Shown here: positions 25,834 through 37,955 of the stretch, piece by piece
Layout of the letters: each line of letters begins with the position of its first letter
Numbering within the stretch: position 1 is the stretch's first letter
NCBI RefSeq assembly: GCF_001638985.1
Contig: NW_017265165.1
Coordinates: 286,912-350,911, forward strand
Length of the DNA stretch: 64,000 bases
Direction: 5' to 3'
Source of the DNA: Phycomyces blakesleeanus NRRL 1555(-)
Lineage: Eukaryota; Mucoromycota; Mucoromycetes; Mucorales; Phycomycetaceae
The notes under the pieces: model-generated
The model's input: only the letters and a program-made list of their open reading frames with translations
The model's database searches: none
Told to the model about the DNA's origin: nothing
Program-made: the position numbers and the translations under genes

Positions 25834-26156
25834 TTTTTTAAATAAAATAGGAAAAGCAAAGAGAAAAACAACTAGAAACAACAAACACATACTTTGTTAT
25901 ATAGTTATATTCATGCATATATTTTAAATCCCCGTCGTGCAAGAACATTCTGGTTTAGTATAGTAAGCTTAGCAAAGCAAAATTACAGATAGTGATTGGC
26001 TGAAGAAAAGTATAAGAAAAGTGTAAAATGAGAAAAAAATTATATAAATTGTGAATTTTTTTTTACACTTTTTTTTTGGAAGTTGGGAAGAACCATTCCT
26101 TTTTTAGTGAGCAATTTCCTTTTTAAAAGTGTAAAAACAGGTTCTCAAATGTCTCT

Positions 26157-26635
26157 ATTATTCTAGAAAAAGTTCTGTTGTTCATTTCATTGGGTATTAC
26201 TATAAGAAGAAGTTTCTATTATTTATTTTATTAGCCAGATTGCTATCTAAGCTGTTAAAGGTGCTCTTCAGCGTCCTCAGTGTATTACCTAAAAAATCAT
26301 CAATCGGTTCAATTGACAAATATAGGAATGTCAGCTATTATTATAGTATTATTGTGATAATAGATGATAATAAATATCTGATAATTTGGTGAAAAATGAG
26401 CATTTATCTAAGCAAGAACATAGTAATTACTGAGCTGGATCAATTTGCAGAGAAATAATAAAGTAATATTAAGAGCAAAATATACTAAATCCAGCCTCTA
26501 AAATGACAAGAGTAATTCTTGTTGACAGCCATATAAATACTTTCAATTAATACTGTTTTCTCTCATACAATTCCCTATAATCTCTCAAGACCTTTCACAA
26601 CCTTTCACAACCTTTTTTCTATTTTTTTAACTACT
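26157..26635. other. Spacer with probable left end of a second Harbinger element
   Basis: No gene recognised. At 26261-26280 the sequence GTGCTCTTCAGCGTCCTCAG resembles PIF/Harbinger termini and is echoed at 53659-53677. It would place the left end of the second Harbinger element here. I did not find the matching inverted right end. Confidence 0.35.
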
Positions 26636-27829
26636 ATGAGCGGTTTTGATAACCACAACATACACAATTATCAAGACCAAGAAGGCATCGTACAAATGAC
26701 AGTGGCTCCTAGAGCAGGCCGGTGTACAGAATAGGACAACACAACTATAATGGTGTTGCTTTGCCTGATCAAAGAGACAGAATTTTATGCCAAGCACCTC
26801 AACGGTGACAGTGGAAGAAAGGCAAGCCTATGGAGCAATCTTCACACCAAGTTTTGCATCAATCCCAATGTGATATGCTTTGCCAGTACTTCTGTGGGAC
26901 ACCAGTTTTCCCTGAAATACAGGGACCTTAAATATGTAAAGGAAAGGTTTCAAACTGTCAAGAAGGAATTCCGCAAAGTTGTGGCTGATATACAAAGAAC
27001 TGGATCTGGTGGCCCTCCTCCTCCAGAGAGATTTCAATTTTTTGATGCCATGAAAGAGATAACGCTGTTGGACCCTAGTTTCTTCCCACCAATGATCATT
27101 AGTTCGTTGAGCATTTTGGTTGGAGCAAATGCAGCCCCAGTAATATCTGTTCGTCAAGAAGACAGAATCACATATTCCAACACCTATCTTTCTGGCCCTA
27201 ATTTTGTCTCAGAAATTATGGATGCAATTGAACATGATGTTTCCTCTGTGACAGCAGACCTGGAGCTACTGCCAATTTCAGAAGATAGTTTTGAGCCTAG
27301 CTCTCAGCTGTCTTATCAGTTCTCGTTTTGACTCTCTTTTGTATCTGTGTCTGCAACTATGCCAGCACCATCATCATCGTCACCAGGAACGAAAAACAGA
27401 AGAATGACGCAATGTGAGTTCCAGTCTGCCTTCTTGAGAAATTCCAAGAGACAGACTGCTATCTTTGATGAGGCTTTCACCTCCTTAAGTTCGCAGTTGG
27501 AGGAGGTGAAAGATGCCTTCATCTGCTCAGTAGAATGTCAGTATATACATGCTGTGTCATTTTGGGAGGCACGTCGCTTGGACAGAGCATCAAGAAACAA
27601 TAACACAAGAGAAGACATTCTTGCAAGAAAGCAGATTTCCAGGGATGATCTTCTCAGCAGAGATATAATTGCAAGAGAAGAAAGAGAAGCAAAAGGCAAA
27701 TTGTTAGCCTTTTTCAAAAAAAAAGTGCAGATAAAATTACACAGTATCTTTCTGCTTCTTCTACTTCTCACAATAATGCATCTGACTAACATATTTCTCT
27801 CCTATGTCTTCTTCTCTTTATATATATAA
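26636..27829 (+). pseudogene. SANT/Myb-like accessory gene of the second Harbinger element
   Basis: A single frame from the ATG at 26636 to 27829 is interrupted only by TAG at about 26732 and TGA at 27329. After the first stop it reads EDN-like DNTTIMVLLCLIKETEFYA, then LWSNLHTKF and LKYRDLKYVKERF, the aromatic spacing of a SANT/trihelix domain. A Pro-rich linker (GGPPPPERFQFF) follows. A charged coiled-coil region lies near the C-terminus (ILARKQISRDDLLSRDIIAREER). It is convergent with the split transposase downstream, as in the element at 22943. The final hydrophobic tail after KKKV may be out of frame. Confidence 0.75.
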
Positions 27830-28023
27830 ACAACATATCTTAATTTTTTTTTCATTTTTTTCTATGCCTTCTTTCCTTCTTTTATGTATTTTTTCTTCCT
27901 TTATTCTATCAATAAAATATTTTAAATCTTCTTTCTTATCATGGTTATCCTTAAATAAAATATTGAATAAAAAATTAAACATTTAATAAAAAAATTAAAT
28001 TTTACAAATATTTTGAAAAGAAA

Positions 28024-28428
28024 TTAAAGAGTATCTTTTACTTGATCACGTCTAGCTCTTTCCTCAGAAGCAGTTTCAGTCTCTGTATGAGAATTATCTA
28101 TTTCAGCATATAGATCCTCAAAATCCTCATCATCATTGTCAGCATCATGTGCCTCAAAGCTGGCACCATCTGTATTGTCGGCTCGAATGAACCAATCCAT
28201 GATAGTCGTGTTTCTTTGCAGATTGGCCTCATCTGTTCTTAATAGCTCTTTGAGATATTCTTTGCTGTTGCCAAAGGTGATACACATGTTGTGCAAAATG
28301 CAACATGTAGTTATAACTTTTGCCATTGATTCTGGCTGCATGAGAAAAAGATGCTTGAACATGAATCTCCATCTAAAGACAAGCAACCTAACAGCATTTT
28401 CAATTTTAAATCATGTTGCTGATTGTAT
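28024..28428 (-). pseudogene. Second Harbinger transposase, C-terminal part
   Basis: From the junction at 28428 the minus strand reads IQSAT-stop-FKIENAVRLLVFRWRFM, then KVITTCCILHNMCITF and an acidic tail ending at 28024. The IENA...RW and ILHNMC blocks are the C-terminal signature of HARBI1-like DDE transposases. The N-terminal part lies 4.3 kb away at 32707-33705; the gap is exactly the CMC element at 28429-32706. One TGA interrupts this part. Confidence 0.9.
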
Positions 28429-31400
28429 CACACCAAAATAAATCAGCATCTAAATTTGGACAGGTTTTAAGCACTGTTTTGTCGGCATTTGCTGGGAGCA
28501 ATATAATTACCTTATACAGAATACAGTAATTTCACTACAGAGCATGTTTTGAACTTCATTTTTTAAAACAAATTTGGAAATAATGGGTTTTGAAATGTAG
28601 CAATTTTATTCAGAAAAAATATTGGGGGGGGGGGGGGGGGAGAGAGAGGATTCAACTTTTACTAGGGTGGGAATCAGGCTAGGCTAGGCTACTACTACTA
28701 GGTCACTGCTACTAGGCCACCTTTGGACTGATGCTTAGCTTTCACTTCACCTTTGCTTGATGGCCATTCAGAATTTATCTGACTACTGAAGCTACCTAGA
28801 TTTCATTGAGGTTCACTGACATAATATATGGAAAAGCAAATGATAGTGTAAAGAGACAAAGATGCTGGCAAGCTATTCGTATAAATACAAATAGAGATAT
28901 TCATAGCTAACATAAAAAAATGACAAGAGTTAGGAGCTGTATTTACACTTATAATCAAATAATAAAATATCTTTACTATGAATAAAGAGCTATGCTATTT
29001 GGTGTAGCTGTACTTATCTGAAATGTAAACTATGTGTTAGTATGAAGTGTTTTGACTTGGAGCAGTTTGTTTCTTCTTGTAAATCTTATCTCCCAATGGC
29101 AAGTACTTGATTAAAAGACTTTTGATTATTTAACATGTAGAAAAAGTAACATGCAGTTTGATTTACTTACCTAAACTGATTACGAACATGATTTGAGAAT
29201 TCTATATAAGAGTAAAGTATTAATCATTGGACATTACAAGTTCTGTTTGATGAGTAAAAATAAAGAAGGAAAAAAATTAACTTATAAAAAAGAAAACAAA
29301 GAAAAAATAAAGAAAAAAAATACTAAGTAAAATTTAAGACTCAGAAAGTTATTTAAGTTTGCATTAGTTTCATTATTGTCAGGCACCTTTCTTTACTTTC
29401 TTTCATTTAATTAATCTTACTTTATAATGGGCAAAGAACAACTGAAATATAACAAAAACCTGGGCAAAATTAAGCTCGCAAGCCATTCTTTCACCTGTCA
29501 TTTGTGCTCGCAAGAGTGCAGCACATTGTATAACCTTCAGCAACACGTTCAGGCACAAGACATAACAACCTCTTCAGATTCTTTGACTGAAAACGTGCCC
29601 AACCTCAACATTACAAGCATTCCTGATTCAGAAAGAGAATTTAATGTAGTTGAAGATAGTCAAGAAGCATTGTTTCAAGCTGATATTTTGGCCATGATTG
29701 AAGAAGAACAAGAAGAAGCTATGGGAGAGAATATTTCTTCTCTTAGAGAAAGAATCTTTAACATGGCATCATTGACAATTAACAGTAACATGGAATCAGA
29801 TCTCCCTACCTTGGCTTTCGAAGATTGTCAGTCTCTCTTGGATTTTTCTGCTGCTTCTGGTGAATGGAATCGAAGCATGCCCCCTTTCTTTCCTTTTCAA
29901 AATCTACAGACCTTAGTTTTGCAAGCCTTTGTTGACGGGGACAACAGTATGATCTCGGTTTCCATGCTTACAAAGATCATGTATACCATCAATTTGTTGT
30001 TTGAGTTGAAGAAGAGAGCAGACGAGGATAAAGCAGAATTTAAGCTGCCAAAGGTTGGGACTCTGCTTAATTATCAACATAATAAGTTCAATAAGATTTC
30101 TCTGTTCCCTACAACTGTTAAGAAAGTTACAATCAAAGCAACTTCTAATTTGGGTTCAGGAATTACTGGCCAAGTAAAGACTGCAGACTGCCACTTTAAC
30201 TTTCCTTCCGACCACTTGCGTTTTCTTTTGGCAAACCCTCAAAAAGCACTGTATCTTTCAGCTCTTCCAGATTACACTGAAAATCAGTGTCTTTCTGTCC
30301 AACAAGATGAAAAATGGAAAAGAGACCCTTTTTTTCAACATCCTTTTGTTCAAACAAATGGCAAAGACTTTTGGATTGGAGATGTAGGGCGTGTTATCTG
30401 GTAGACAATCTGTTTTAGTTGAAAGGTTTTACCTGAAAGACAGCATTGCTCTCTTTGATGGTTACCTTGTTGAACAGGGCTCTGACAGTGAAGGCTACCC
30501 CTTACATGAGATACAAAGTTTTTTTGTCCCATATGAAGTTAAATGTCTGGATTCTGCTTGGCTCCCCCCAATATTCTTTAGCCATCCCAAGAATTGGTTT
30601 TCCTCTGGTGAAACATCATTGAATCCAATGCACAATGGCCTGTTGTTCAAAAGCCATTCTCTGAAAAAGCCAATATTCAACAGTGCCAACCAATTTGTTC
30701 GATTTCAAAAGGCCATTGTCGCCCCACTTGCCTTATTTTCTGACAATACCTCTGGAAATCTGACAAAAACACATGGCATATATGACAGTGTGCTGGTCAA
30801 CTTCCCTGTGATGCCATACCACATGAGGAACAGGCGCAAGAACAACTTTTTTGTCACAGCTGTTTCCCAGCAAGCTGGATTCAAGTTGACTCAATTGATA
30901 CCTGTTCTTGCTGTAGACCTGAAGTCCTTGGAAAACAGTATTGAGATGTACTCGTTGACATATAACGAGGCTGTCACTGTCTGTGCTCCATTGCTCTTCA
31001 TTACAACTGACAATGCCCACCATGCCAAACTTGTTGGTTTGAAGCATGCGACATCTAATTTCCCATGTAGAAGGTGCTACCATCGCAGTTTAACAAGATT
31101 CAGTTTCGATGACTTCGACTCTGATCATCTGGTTTGCCATTGTCAAAGAAAAACAAAGGAACATTACAGAATTGCAGCCACTGACTCAACACGTAAAGAG
31201 AAGGCAATTCCTAGTGTATTACCAAACATTGACGATCTTTACTTGCGAATGGAAAAGTCTATGGATAAGACGTCTATTCTTACTGATCTTGGATATAGTC
31301 ATACCAGTGCCAAAGACCTACTCTGTTTGCAGTCTTTTGATCCTGCTCTTGATATACCTGTAGAGATTTTACATACTGTGGCTCTTGGAGTATGTAAATA

Positions 31401-32706
31401 TCTTGTTAATCATTTGTTCAAGGAGGTCCTAAAGGGAAACACTGCTTTACAAGTAAAGTTATCCAATTTGCTGGAGCAAGAAAAAGGCTCTAGGGACTTT
31501 ACAAGGACTTTCAGAAATAAGCTTAGACATAGTGGATCTTACCTTGGCAAGGAGTTTAAGATTTTGATGCAAGTCCTGCCAGCTATTCTCAATGCTGAAT
31601 TTGCAAACGACATAGAAGTTAGTATGATTGCTAAGCCTTTCACAGAACTTGACATTCTATCATCTCTTTTATTTGTTCAAGAAGTCAACTCTGATTTTGA
31701 TCAATATCTCAGCAATGCCGATAATACTGCTCATCATCTTGTCAAGTCTTTGTACGAATATGATGTATATGCCAATACCAAGTTCAGCTTGACCCTGAAG
31801 ACGCACCTTCTGCTACACTTGAAGGAAGATATCAAGAGGTTTGGTTGTGCTCTCTACTTTGAGACCGAAAAGGGTGAACAATTCAACAATTTCATCCGGA
31901 CTCATTTGGTATACTCCAACCATCGTGCTGATAACAGGGATCTTATATTCAAGTTTGGAAAGCAAGATATGCTTAGACACATTGCCAGTGGAAGTTTATG
32001 GATCGATAGAACTACAGATACTCAAGTAAAGAGTGGATCCGGTATTTCTGCCTTTCTTCAAGATCAAGGAATTAAATTTTCCAACAACTACTTTGGCAAA
32101 TACCAGGAATTCGTGGACAGCAACCACATAAAGACAAAGATTGTTACTGGTGTCTCAGTTGTATTTTCCTATAAAGATAATGTTAGCAGACTGTTTGTTG
32201 GAAAGGTTGTGGAAAGTAATAGTGCTTTGTGCATTCAGCATTACCAGCTTTTCTCACCCAACCTGAATTTGGCAACAGTTGGCTACCAACCAAGTGAACA
32301 TTACTGGAATCTGGAAGCTGTCAAAATCGAATGCATGTTACATCTGACTTCAGATGTTCACCTTTCTCGCATCAATCTCCTCAAGTTTGGATCTTATCAC
32401 TTCTTTTGCAAAAATTACTTCCGTTTTTTTGCTTTAAATGAATAAACATCTTATTTCTTTGCCCCCCATTTTTTTAATTGCTTTTTAATTTCAGTTTGGA
32501 CTATTAAGTATTTCTATTGGGTGCTTCTCAAAAAGTAACAACGAGTTTCAATTTTAGAAGTACCGACTCTTCAAATTTTTTTTTTTAGATTTTTCTGAAA
32601 AAAGAAACACTTTTCAGCATAAATTAACTTTTATAGATAAAAAACTCTTATTTTAGGCTCAGAGACCCAAAATTACCATTTTTATACAAGAATTTCTCTT
32701 GGTGTG
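28429..32706 (+). mobile_element. CMC (Plavaka/Tnp2-like) DNA transposon nested in a Harbinger transposase
   Basis: The element starts CACACCAAAATAAAT and ends ...ATTTCTCTTGGTGTG. This gives imperfect terminal inverted repeats beginning CAC, as in the CACTA/CMC superfamily. AT is duplicated on both sides (28427-28428, 32707-32708). Removing it and one AT restores the Harbinger reading frame across FNNIQSAT. It carries one large transposase gene. The left 1 kb is non-coding and contains a run of 17 G at 28624-28640. Confidence 0.9.
29427..32445 (+). pseudogene. CMC/Plavaka-like transposase with N-terminal C2H2 finger, one frame change
   Basis: Frame A (29427-30404) starts at ATG and has a C2H2-like finger FTCHLCSQECSTLYNLQQHVQ near residue 25, then an acidic region. 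It gives way to frame B (30391-32445), which runs 684 codons without a stop. Frame B has TTDNAHHAKLVGLKHATSNF followed by PCRRCYH, and VEILHTVALGVCKYLV. Both are conserved blocks of CMC/Tnp2 transposases: a DD-type core, a Cys pair and the 'LHT..LG..K' motif. The two frames overlap by 14 bases and need a +1 change near GDVGRV. That may be a single-base mutation or a programmed shift; no plausible intron spans it. Otherwise the gene is intact. Confidence 0.85.
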
Positions 32707-33705
32707 ATATTATTAAACTTTTTCTCCTTTACCATCATGTCATTGACTCTACAATAAGGAATAAAACAATGCTTTAAGATAGGAAAAGCATAGTCTTTTT
32801 CAAATATATGTAAGTTTAATTAGTTTTATAGAGTATTTATATAATATACATTACTTCCAACAATGTATGATCTTAGATCACAAAACAGCTCTCTAGGACT
32901 GTGAATTATATTTTGATATAAATTACTAGTCTTGAAGATAAATGTATTGTTTTGGCTTCCTAAATACAAGAAAGTTTAGTAAAAGTAATTACATACATAT
33001 TGCTATATAATATTTACTGGCCAATCCAACTCTTATATCTGTAAATCTTTTTTTGTGATCACATACAGCCATAAGAGCCATAGAGGTGTTGCTGTGATGA
33101 TCCAACCAGCTGTTACCAAATAAGGATGGCTTTTGAATTACAATTAGCTTCCCATTCACAGCGCTGATGCATTCATTAAGGTGCTGATATTCTGATTGGA
33201 CTGAAGGAACAGCAAATCTATCCATAATTTTTTGACTTTCCTCAAGTGTTGCTGGCCATCTTATTGTTGTCTTCAAAAAGGATTGAATCATGTCATTTAC
33301 AAATCTATTGATAAAGCGGCTGTAGGATCTATGGCTCACTATTAACAGCTCTAGTGCTATTCTGTACCCAAAGTGCGTATTGCTCAAATGCCAAAGAACA
33401 ACAGCAATCTGCTTCCACACGGGGTGGCTGACCTCGCTCCTTTCCTCAGAGGCTTGGTACTCAAAGTCTCGTCTGAGAACATTCACAATCACATTAAATA
33501 TCTTTCTATTTACTTGATAATGTGTTTGAAAGCTATTGGGACCAGTTCGATCGTGCAGGTAGGGATGGCGATATGTCCACCAATGGTTTGTACCTCCATT
33601 CAAGTTGTTTCGAATTTCACTTTGTTCCACAAGATGGACAGGGGAACCCAAGTAACAAGCGTACTGAAAATCGTCTATGGTCCGGACATTCTGGGTTAAC
33701 ATCAT
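32707..33705 (-). pseudogene. Second Harbinger transposase, N-terminal part
   Basis: Starts at ATG 33705. It has CISAVNGKLIVIQKP, where DGT of the first catalytic site reads NGK, and ALMAVCDHKKRFTDIRVGLA. A 62-base intron (about 32995-32933) leads into FIFKTSNLYQNII and DLRSYIVGSNVYYINTL. The last part reaches EKKFNN at the CMC junction, with extra breaks between. VGSNVYY replaces the usual GDSAY, so both first catalytic Asp residues look lost and the enzyme would be dead even when rejoined. Confidence 0.85.
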
Positions 33706-33710
33706 TATAT

Positions 33711-34105
33711 TGTAAGTGTTATATTTTTAGAAAAAGAAAGAAAAACAAAGTGCAGACGAGAAGTATGGTAAGACTTTTATTGATGAAAAAAGAGATCCCC
33801 TTCTATTGCTATTTGCAATTTGAGTTTATATAGACATTGCATGTGTATTTAGAATAATGATATGAGTATATCATGTGATGTCTGTTTTCTTATATCATAG
33901 ATAATATATTGTTAAGTTATTACTCACGCTCTTGTTTGAGTGATTAGTGATGTTGACTAAGGTGTGTGACCTTGTTATCGGTATATTCTTTATTTAATGA
34001 TAGTGTGAGAAATAATGTATAATTGATACTGGTCACTTATTCAATATGTCTTTGTCTTATTGTCTGTGTGCTCTATTTGAATACACGATTATGTTGGATA
34101 CAACA
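33711..34105. repeat. Possible solo LTR upstream of the Harbinger transposase
   Basis: The segment starts TGTAAGTGTTA and ends GGATACAACA. It is about 395 bases, with near-matching flanks TATAT (33706-33710) and TATTT (34106-34110). It has no coding content, and TTTATT/AATAAA-like signals occur on the minus strand. No second copy in the window proves it, so this is a suggestion from ends and flanks only. Confidence 0.35.
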
Positions 34106-34113
34106 TATTTACA

Positions 34114-35345
34114 ATGTCAAGAAATCTCAATAACAATCCAGCTGACAATACTTTTGGTGAAGAACCTTTTGTGAAAAGGTAGATTAAAACCAGACAGTCT
34201 TCAATTTTCTGATATTAATTTTATTTTTGCTTTTTATAAAAATCAAAAAAAAGCTTACCAAGAAATATCAATAATATAAGGACAATAATTCTGCAACACT
34301 CACAGAGAATAATGAACAATCAAAGACCACTGACACCAAAGAGAGCTTGGTTGAATCTTGAAGATAATTCATTGTGTAGAACTCATAATATCCATGATGT
34401 ATACAAGAAACTTGATATCATGAATGGTGTCTTAAACGCTGTTTTGAAGAACACATCTTCTGAGAAAGCTGAAGCCACTGCGAGTAATGCAGTTGAGTAA
34501 GACATGTTGCCTAGACGTCAACCAACATTGGATATAACTAATTATAATATGACTTTACATAGATAGAATTTAATATACATTTATATTATAGCAATTGTTG
34601 TGCGATTATTTAAGTAAAAAGAAATTGTATAATTAATACAATACAAATGAAAATAAAAACAGTGGGGGAAACAGACTCGTTCTGAAGTCTGTTATAGATT
34701 ACCTTTGTTGTCAAGAAGAGGGGAAAAAGATGGACTTGCCAACTCTTTGAACTAAGATTGTGCAGTACATTGGCAACAGAAAGTTGCAAAAAAAACAGGA
34801 GAAAAGAAGCAAGAAGAGAATCGACAGGCCTGTCTTTGTCAGTGATATGTAAAGGTAAAAAACACATACACACAATATATTGGATGTGATATTAAATTAA
34901 AAATATTATATATTTATATATAGTTGTATGAAAGAAGATGATCTGTCTTGAAAGCCAATTGGGCACACTTTGTGAACAGCTTTGGGGAGAATGTCGACAG
35001 TATTCTCTATGCTGATTACATGTCAGACCTTGAGAGTGATGAGGAAAGAGAAAAAGAGAAACAGGATTTGTCCTCAGAAAAGAGCTTTTTTTTTGGAGAT
35101 TCTGCCCAAGCTGGAGAAGCAAAGAGATATAGTACAAAAAACTATTCTTCGGAATGGTATGTAATAATATTTACATTGGCATATAGGGAGATAGGTTCGT
35201 TGATGAACTTGATGTAGATTATGAGGCAGCTCATGATAAAAGAAATAATACACATCCATTTGAGCATAAATTTAAAGAAATAATAGATAAGCAGCTTAGC
35301 AGGACTAAGGCAAACAATCTGCTATCATGGTCAAAGAAACAATAA
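34114..35345 (+). pseudogene. Unrecognised accessory ORF, probably of the adjacent CMC element
   Basis: Exons can be followed by GT-AG ends: 34114-34180 (MSRNLNNNPADNTF...), about 34280-34498 (RAWLNLEDNSLCRTHNIHDVYKK), then a piece around 34660-34850 (VLKSVIDYLCC...KIVQYIGNRK). These are followed by 34950-35157 (NVDSILYADYMSDLESDEE) and about 35189-35345, ending LLSWSKKQ. At least two stops break it. The protein would be charged and acidic with a basic segment. It is convergent with the CMC transposase at 35620 and so could be that element's second gene, but I know no named family. Confidence 0.5.
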
Positions 35346-35619
35346 GATAATAAACTAAATATTTTCTAATAAATTGATAAAAGAGTGCAAAGTGATATTT
35401 TATTAATATTATTTAAGCTTCTATTTTTTGGGGTAAAGAGATTACTAAACAATTAAATTTACTAGATATAGTAAACTTATATTTAGCAATTGCAATTAGT
35501 GAATATAAACAATGTACTAGAATAATACAATCATAGTTAAGTACAGAAGAAGATTTATTCCAAAGCTCAATGCCTTCATTTAATATTGGCAGATAACTCC
35601 CAGAAAAGTAACTAGAGTA

Positions 35620-37243
35620 TCACTTAACAAATGCAAAAGTATGAGTGATGACGGTTTCGTTGATAATTATTAAGTATTGAAATAAATATAGTATACAGCC
35701 ATGAAATGCTGCTTTATTTTCACTGTTATTCTCAAGATAATAGGCGCGGGAATAAGATCCAGAAGAGTATTCCTGTCCAAGAAGAGATATTTGTTTTATT
35801 TTCTCAATTTGGTTATTGACAAAAATCTGGTTAGATCCGCAGTTTGAACAATGGCCAAAAAGATCGTGATTGTCATACGCGTGTCTGTAAAACTCCAGTA
35901 AACATTCATAATGTTCTTTACACATTGTAATCCTTTGGTCAAGTTTAATTGGAAACACTGAAGGGGGCAATGACTCACAACCCAAAGCAGAATGACAAGA
36001 GTTTAAGGAATATTTAACAAAGTCAGACAGAGAAAAGATACTGGCAGTAGAAGATGACTGCAATGTTGCTAATTGATCTTGACTATTTGAAATGCGATGC
36101 AGAAAGTCAATTGCAAACTGGGGAAGATGGTTGACAAAAGATTGTATAAAGCTGCCAATGTATGTTCTTTCCAGAAATTTCTTCATCATTATTGATTCAG
36201 AGCCGCCTTTTTGATTTGTTTCCATATTCTTCAACAAACCATTGTATCTCTCAAAACTGAATAACCAGAAAGCATAAATTAGTCCAAAGTCATGAACACA
36301 CTTGCTAAGATGAAGATGTAGATGCATATTTGATGTCATGGCCGATTTTCTGTACAGTGTCTGAAATCTTGTACAAAACAATTGGAGTTTACTGTGGCTT
36401 CATCTATTTCTTTATCAGTGATTGAAGGTTTTGTGAGTAAGCGGCATGCATCAACAAATAAAATCCAGTTTTCCAGATTCTTGGCAGGGAGTACATGCTT
36501 CAAAACAAATGGAGAGTATATGATGCACCACGACTTCCACTCGTCAGCTTTCATAAATGAAAAACCATTGACAATCTTCTTTGTTATATGCGCATATTCA
36601 CAAGATACAACAATACCATTGGCAAGCTCTTGCATAGTGAACTGATTCTTTTCATTGATGTAGTTACGCTTGCACCAGATCTGAATCATTTGCTTTGCAG
36701 TTCCAAGATAAAGGTTATGCATTGGATCTATAGCTGTAAAGCAGACTGGGTCAAAGTAAGATAACCGATGAAGCTCTGATCACTGAGTGCTGTTTTCTTT
36801 TTCCAGATGTGTTTGCTCAGTATTGTTCAATGCATTTGCCCAGCTGACAGTGTGTTCCAAATGCATTGTCTTTGTGTATCTCACCCAATGGCTGTATTTT
36901 AATTCAGAGTAGTCAAGCTTGCTGGTCTTCTTTATAGTTCTGAATTGTCATTGACATTTGTGACAGGCACATGTGCTCATGTGGCCAGTAAATCCAGAGG
37001 TTTTGCAAGTAGCAGAAATATCACAGGCAACATATATCAATGCAGCACAAACAACAATCTTTCTATTCTGTAAGTCTGTTATTTCTATACCAAATACATC
37101 TCCAACAATTCGTCAGCAAGCAGCTTCAAGTAATGATTCATGCTGTCAGTGCTTACTTCCTTTGGCCCAGGCATCATACTTACAAGAATGACATTTTCAG
37201 ACTTAAGGCGTTTACTCTGTGGGAGATTATTCATAAAGAGATA
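35620..37243 (-). pseudogene. CMC/Tnp2-like transposase, C-terminal two thirds
   Basis: From the retrotransposon junction the minus strand reads IYLFMNNLPQSKRLKSENV, VSMMPGPKE, a Cys motif (CACHKC near 36965) and ELHRLSYFDPVCFTAIDPMHNLYLGTAK (near 36700). It continues to GFSFMKADEWKSW, SNMHLHLHLSKC and FSFERYNG. These are consecutive blocks of the CMC/Tnp2 (Transposase_21) family. A frame change lies near 36370 and stops occur near 36780, 36955 and 37100. The frame opening at 36722 has MHNLYLG and that opening at 36381 leads to 35620. The N-terminal part continues beyond the inserted retrotransposon at 43409. Confidence 0.85.
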
Positions 37244-37248
37244 TATTG

Positions 37249-37780
37249 TGTTGTGGTGGTTGAAGTTGAAGAAGTTTTTAAGAGGAAGAATTGAAGATTT
37301 GAAATTAGGAACGAAGATTCGTGAGAACTTGTGTAGGTTTTGTTTATTGAGAAAGATTTTGTATCAAAGTTTGACCAGGTTCCTACACTGAACTACTACT
37401 GCTATTTATATTGTTTTGGATTGGGAAAATTATATGACTGGGGTCAGGTAATCGATCCTATCTGAGCCTTAATCAGAGCAACGTGATCTTGGGATAATTA
37501 ATGTATGATTAATTATATAAATGTGTGTAGTCCCAATGAGGTATTAACATCAAAAGTAAATGTGTTTATGAGTTATAATTATGCTTATAATAATCCACTG
37601 ATGTATCCCATATTATGGTGATATCATCATATGAAATATAATCACTATCACGCATGCTAAACCTGTGTGTTAAATAATAAAGTAATCGGTAGACACCTTT
37701 GACTGGAATAGCTGAGGCCTTATATTATTTCCTTCAGACTTATTCTCAATTACAGCAGTAGTCAATACTCATTTACAACA
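37249..37780 (-). repeat. 3' LTR of the chromodomain element
   Basis: 532 bases, bounded by TG...CA, and seemingly identical to the 5' LTR at 42877-43408. In the element's orientation it starts TGTTGTAAATGAG and ends CCACCACAACA. Confidence 0.96.
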
Positions 37781-37955
37781 TTATCCTCCACCAGATTCAA
37801 CAATACCTTTTGTTGATTCGGCAAAACATCTCATCTTAACTATTTATTAATTTGTCGAATTGCTCAATTTCATTTGGGTCAATTACGCTCATAATTTTTT
37901 TTTTTTTATACTTCAAGAGATCTGCACTGTAAACTCAGCTCCGTGGATTACGTGT

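Larger units (their letters stand above)
22943..26156. mobile_element. PIF/Harbinger DNA transposon, degenerate
   Basis: Imperfect terminal inverted repeats begin AGAGACGTTTGGGGAAAGTG on the left and AGAGACATTTGAGAACCTG on the right. The element is flanked by ATT on both sides (22940-22942, 26157-26159). It carries the usual Harbinger pair: a DDE transposase on the plus strand and a SANT/Myb-like gene on the minus strand, arranged convergently. About 800 bases of non-coding sequence lie between the left end and the transposase, including small palindromes near 23060-23150. Both genes are broken. Confidence 0.87.
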
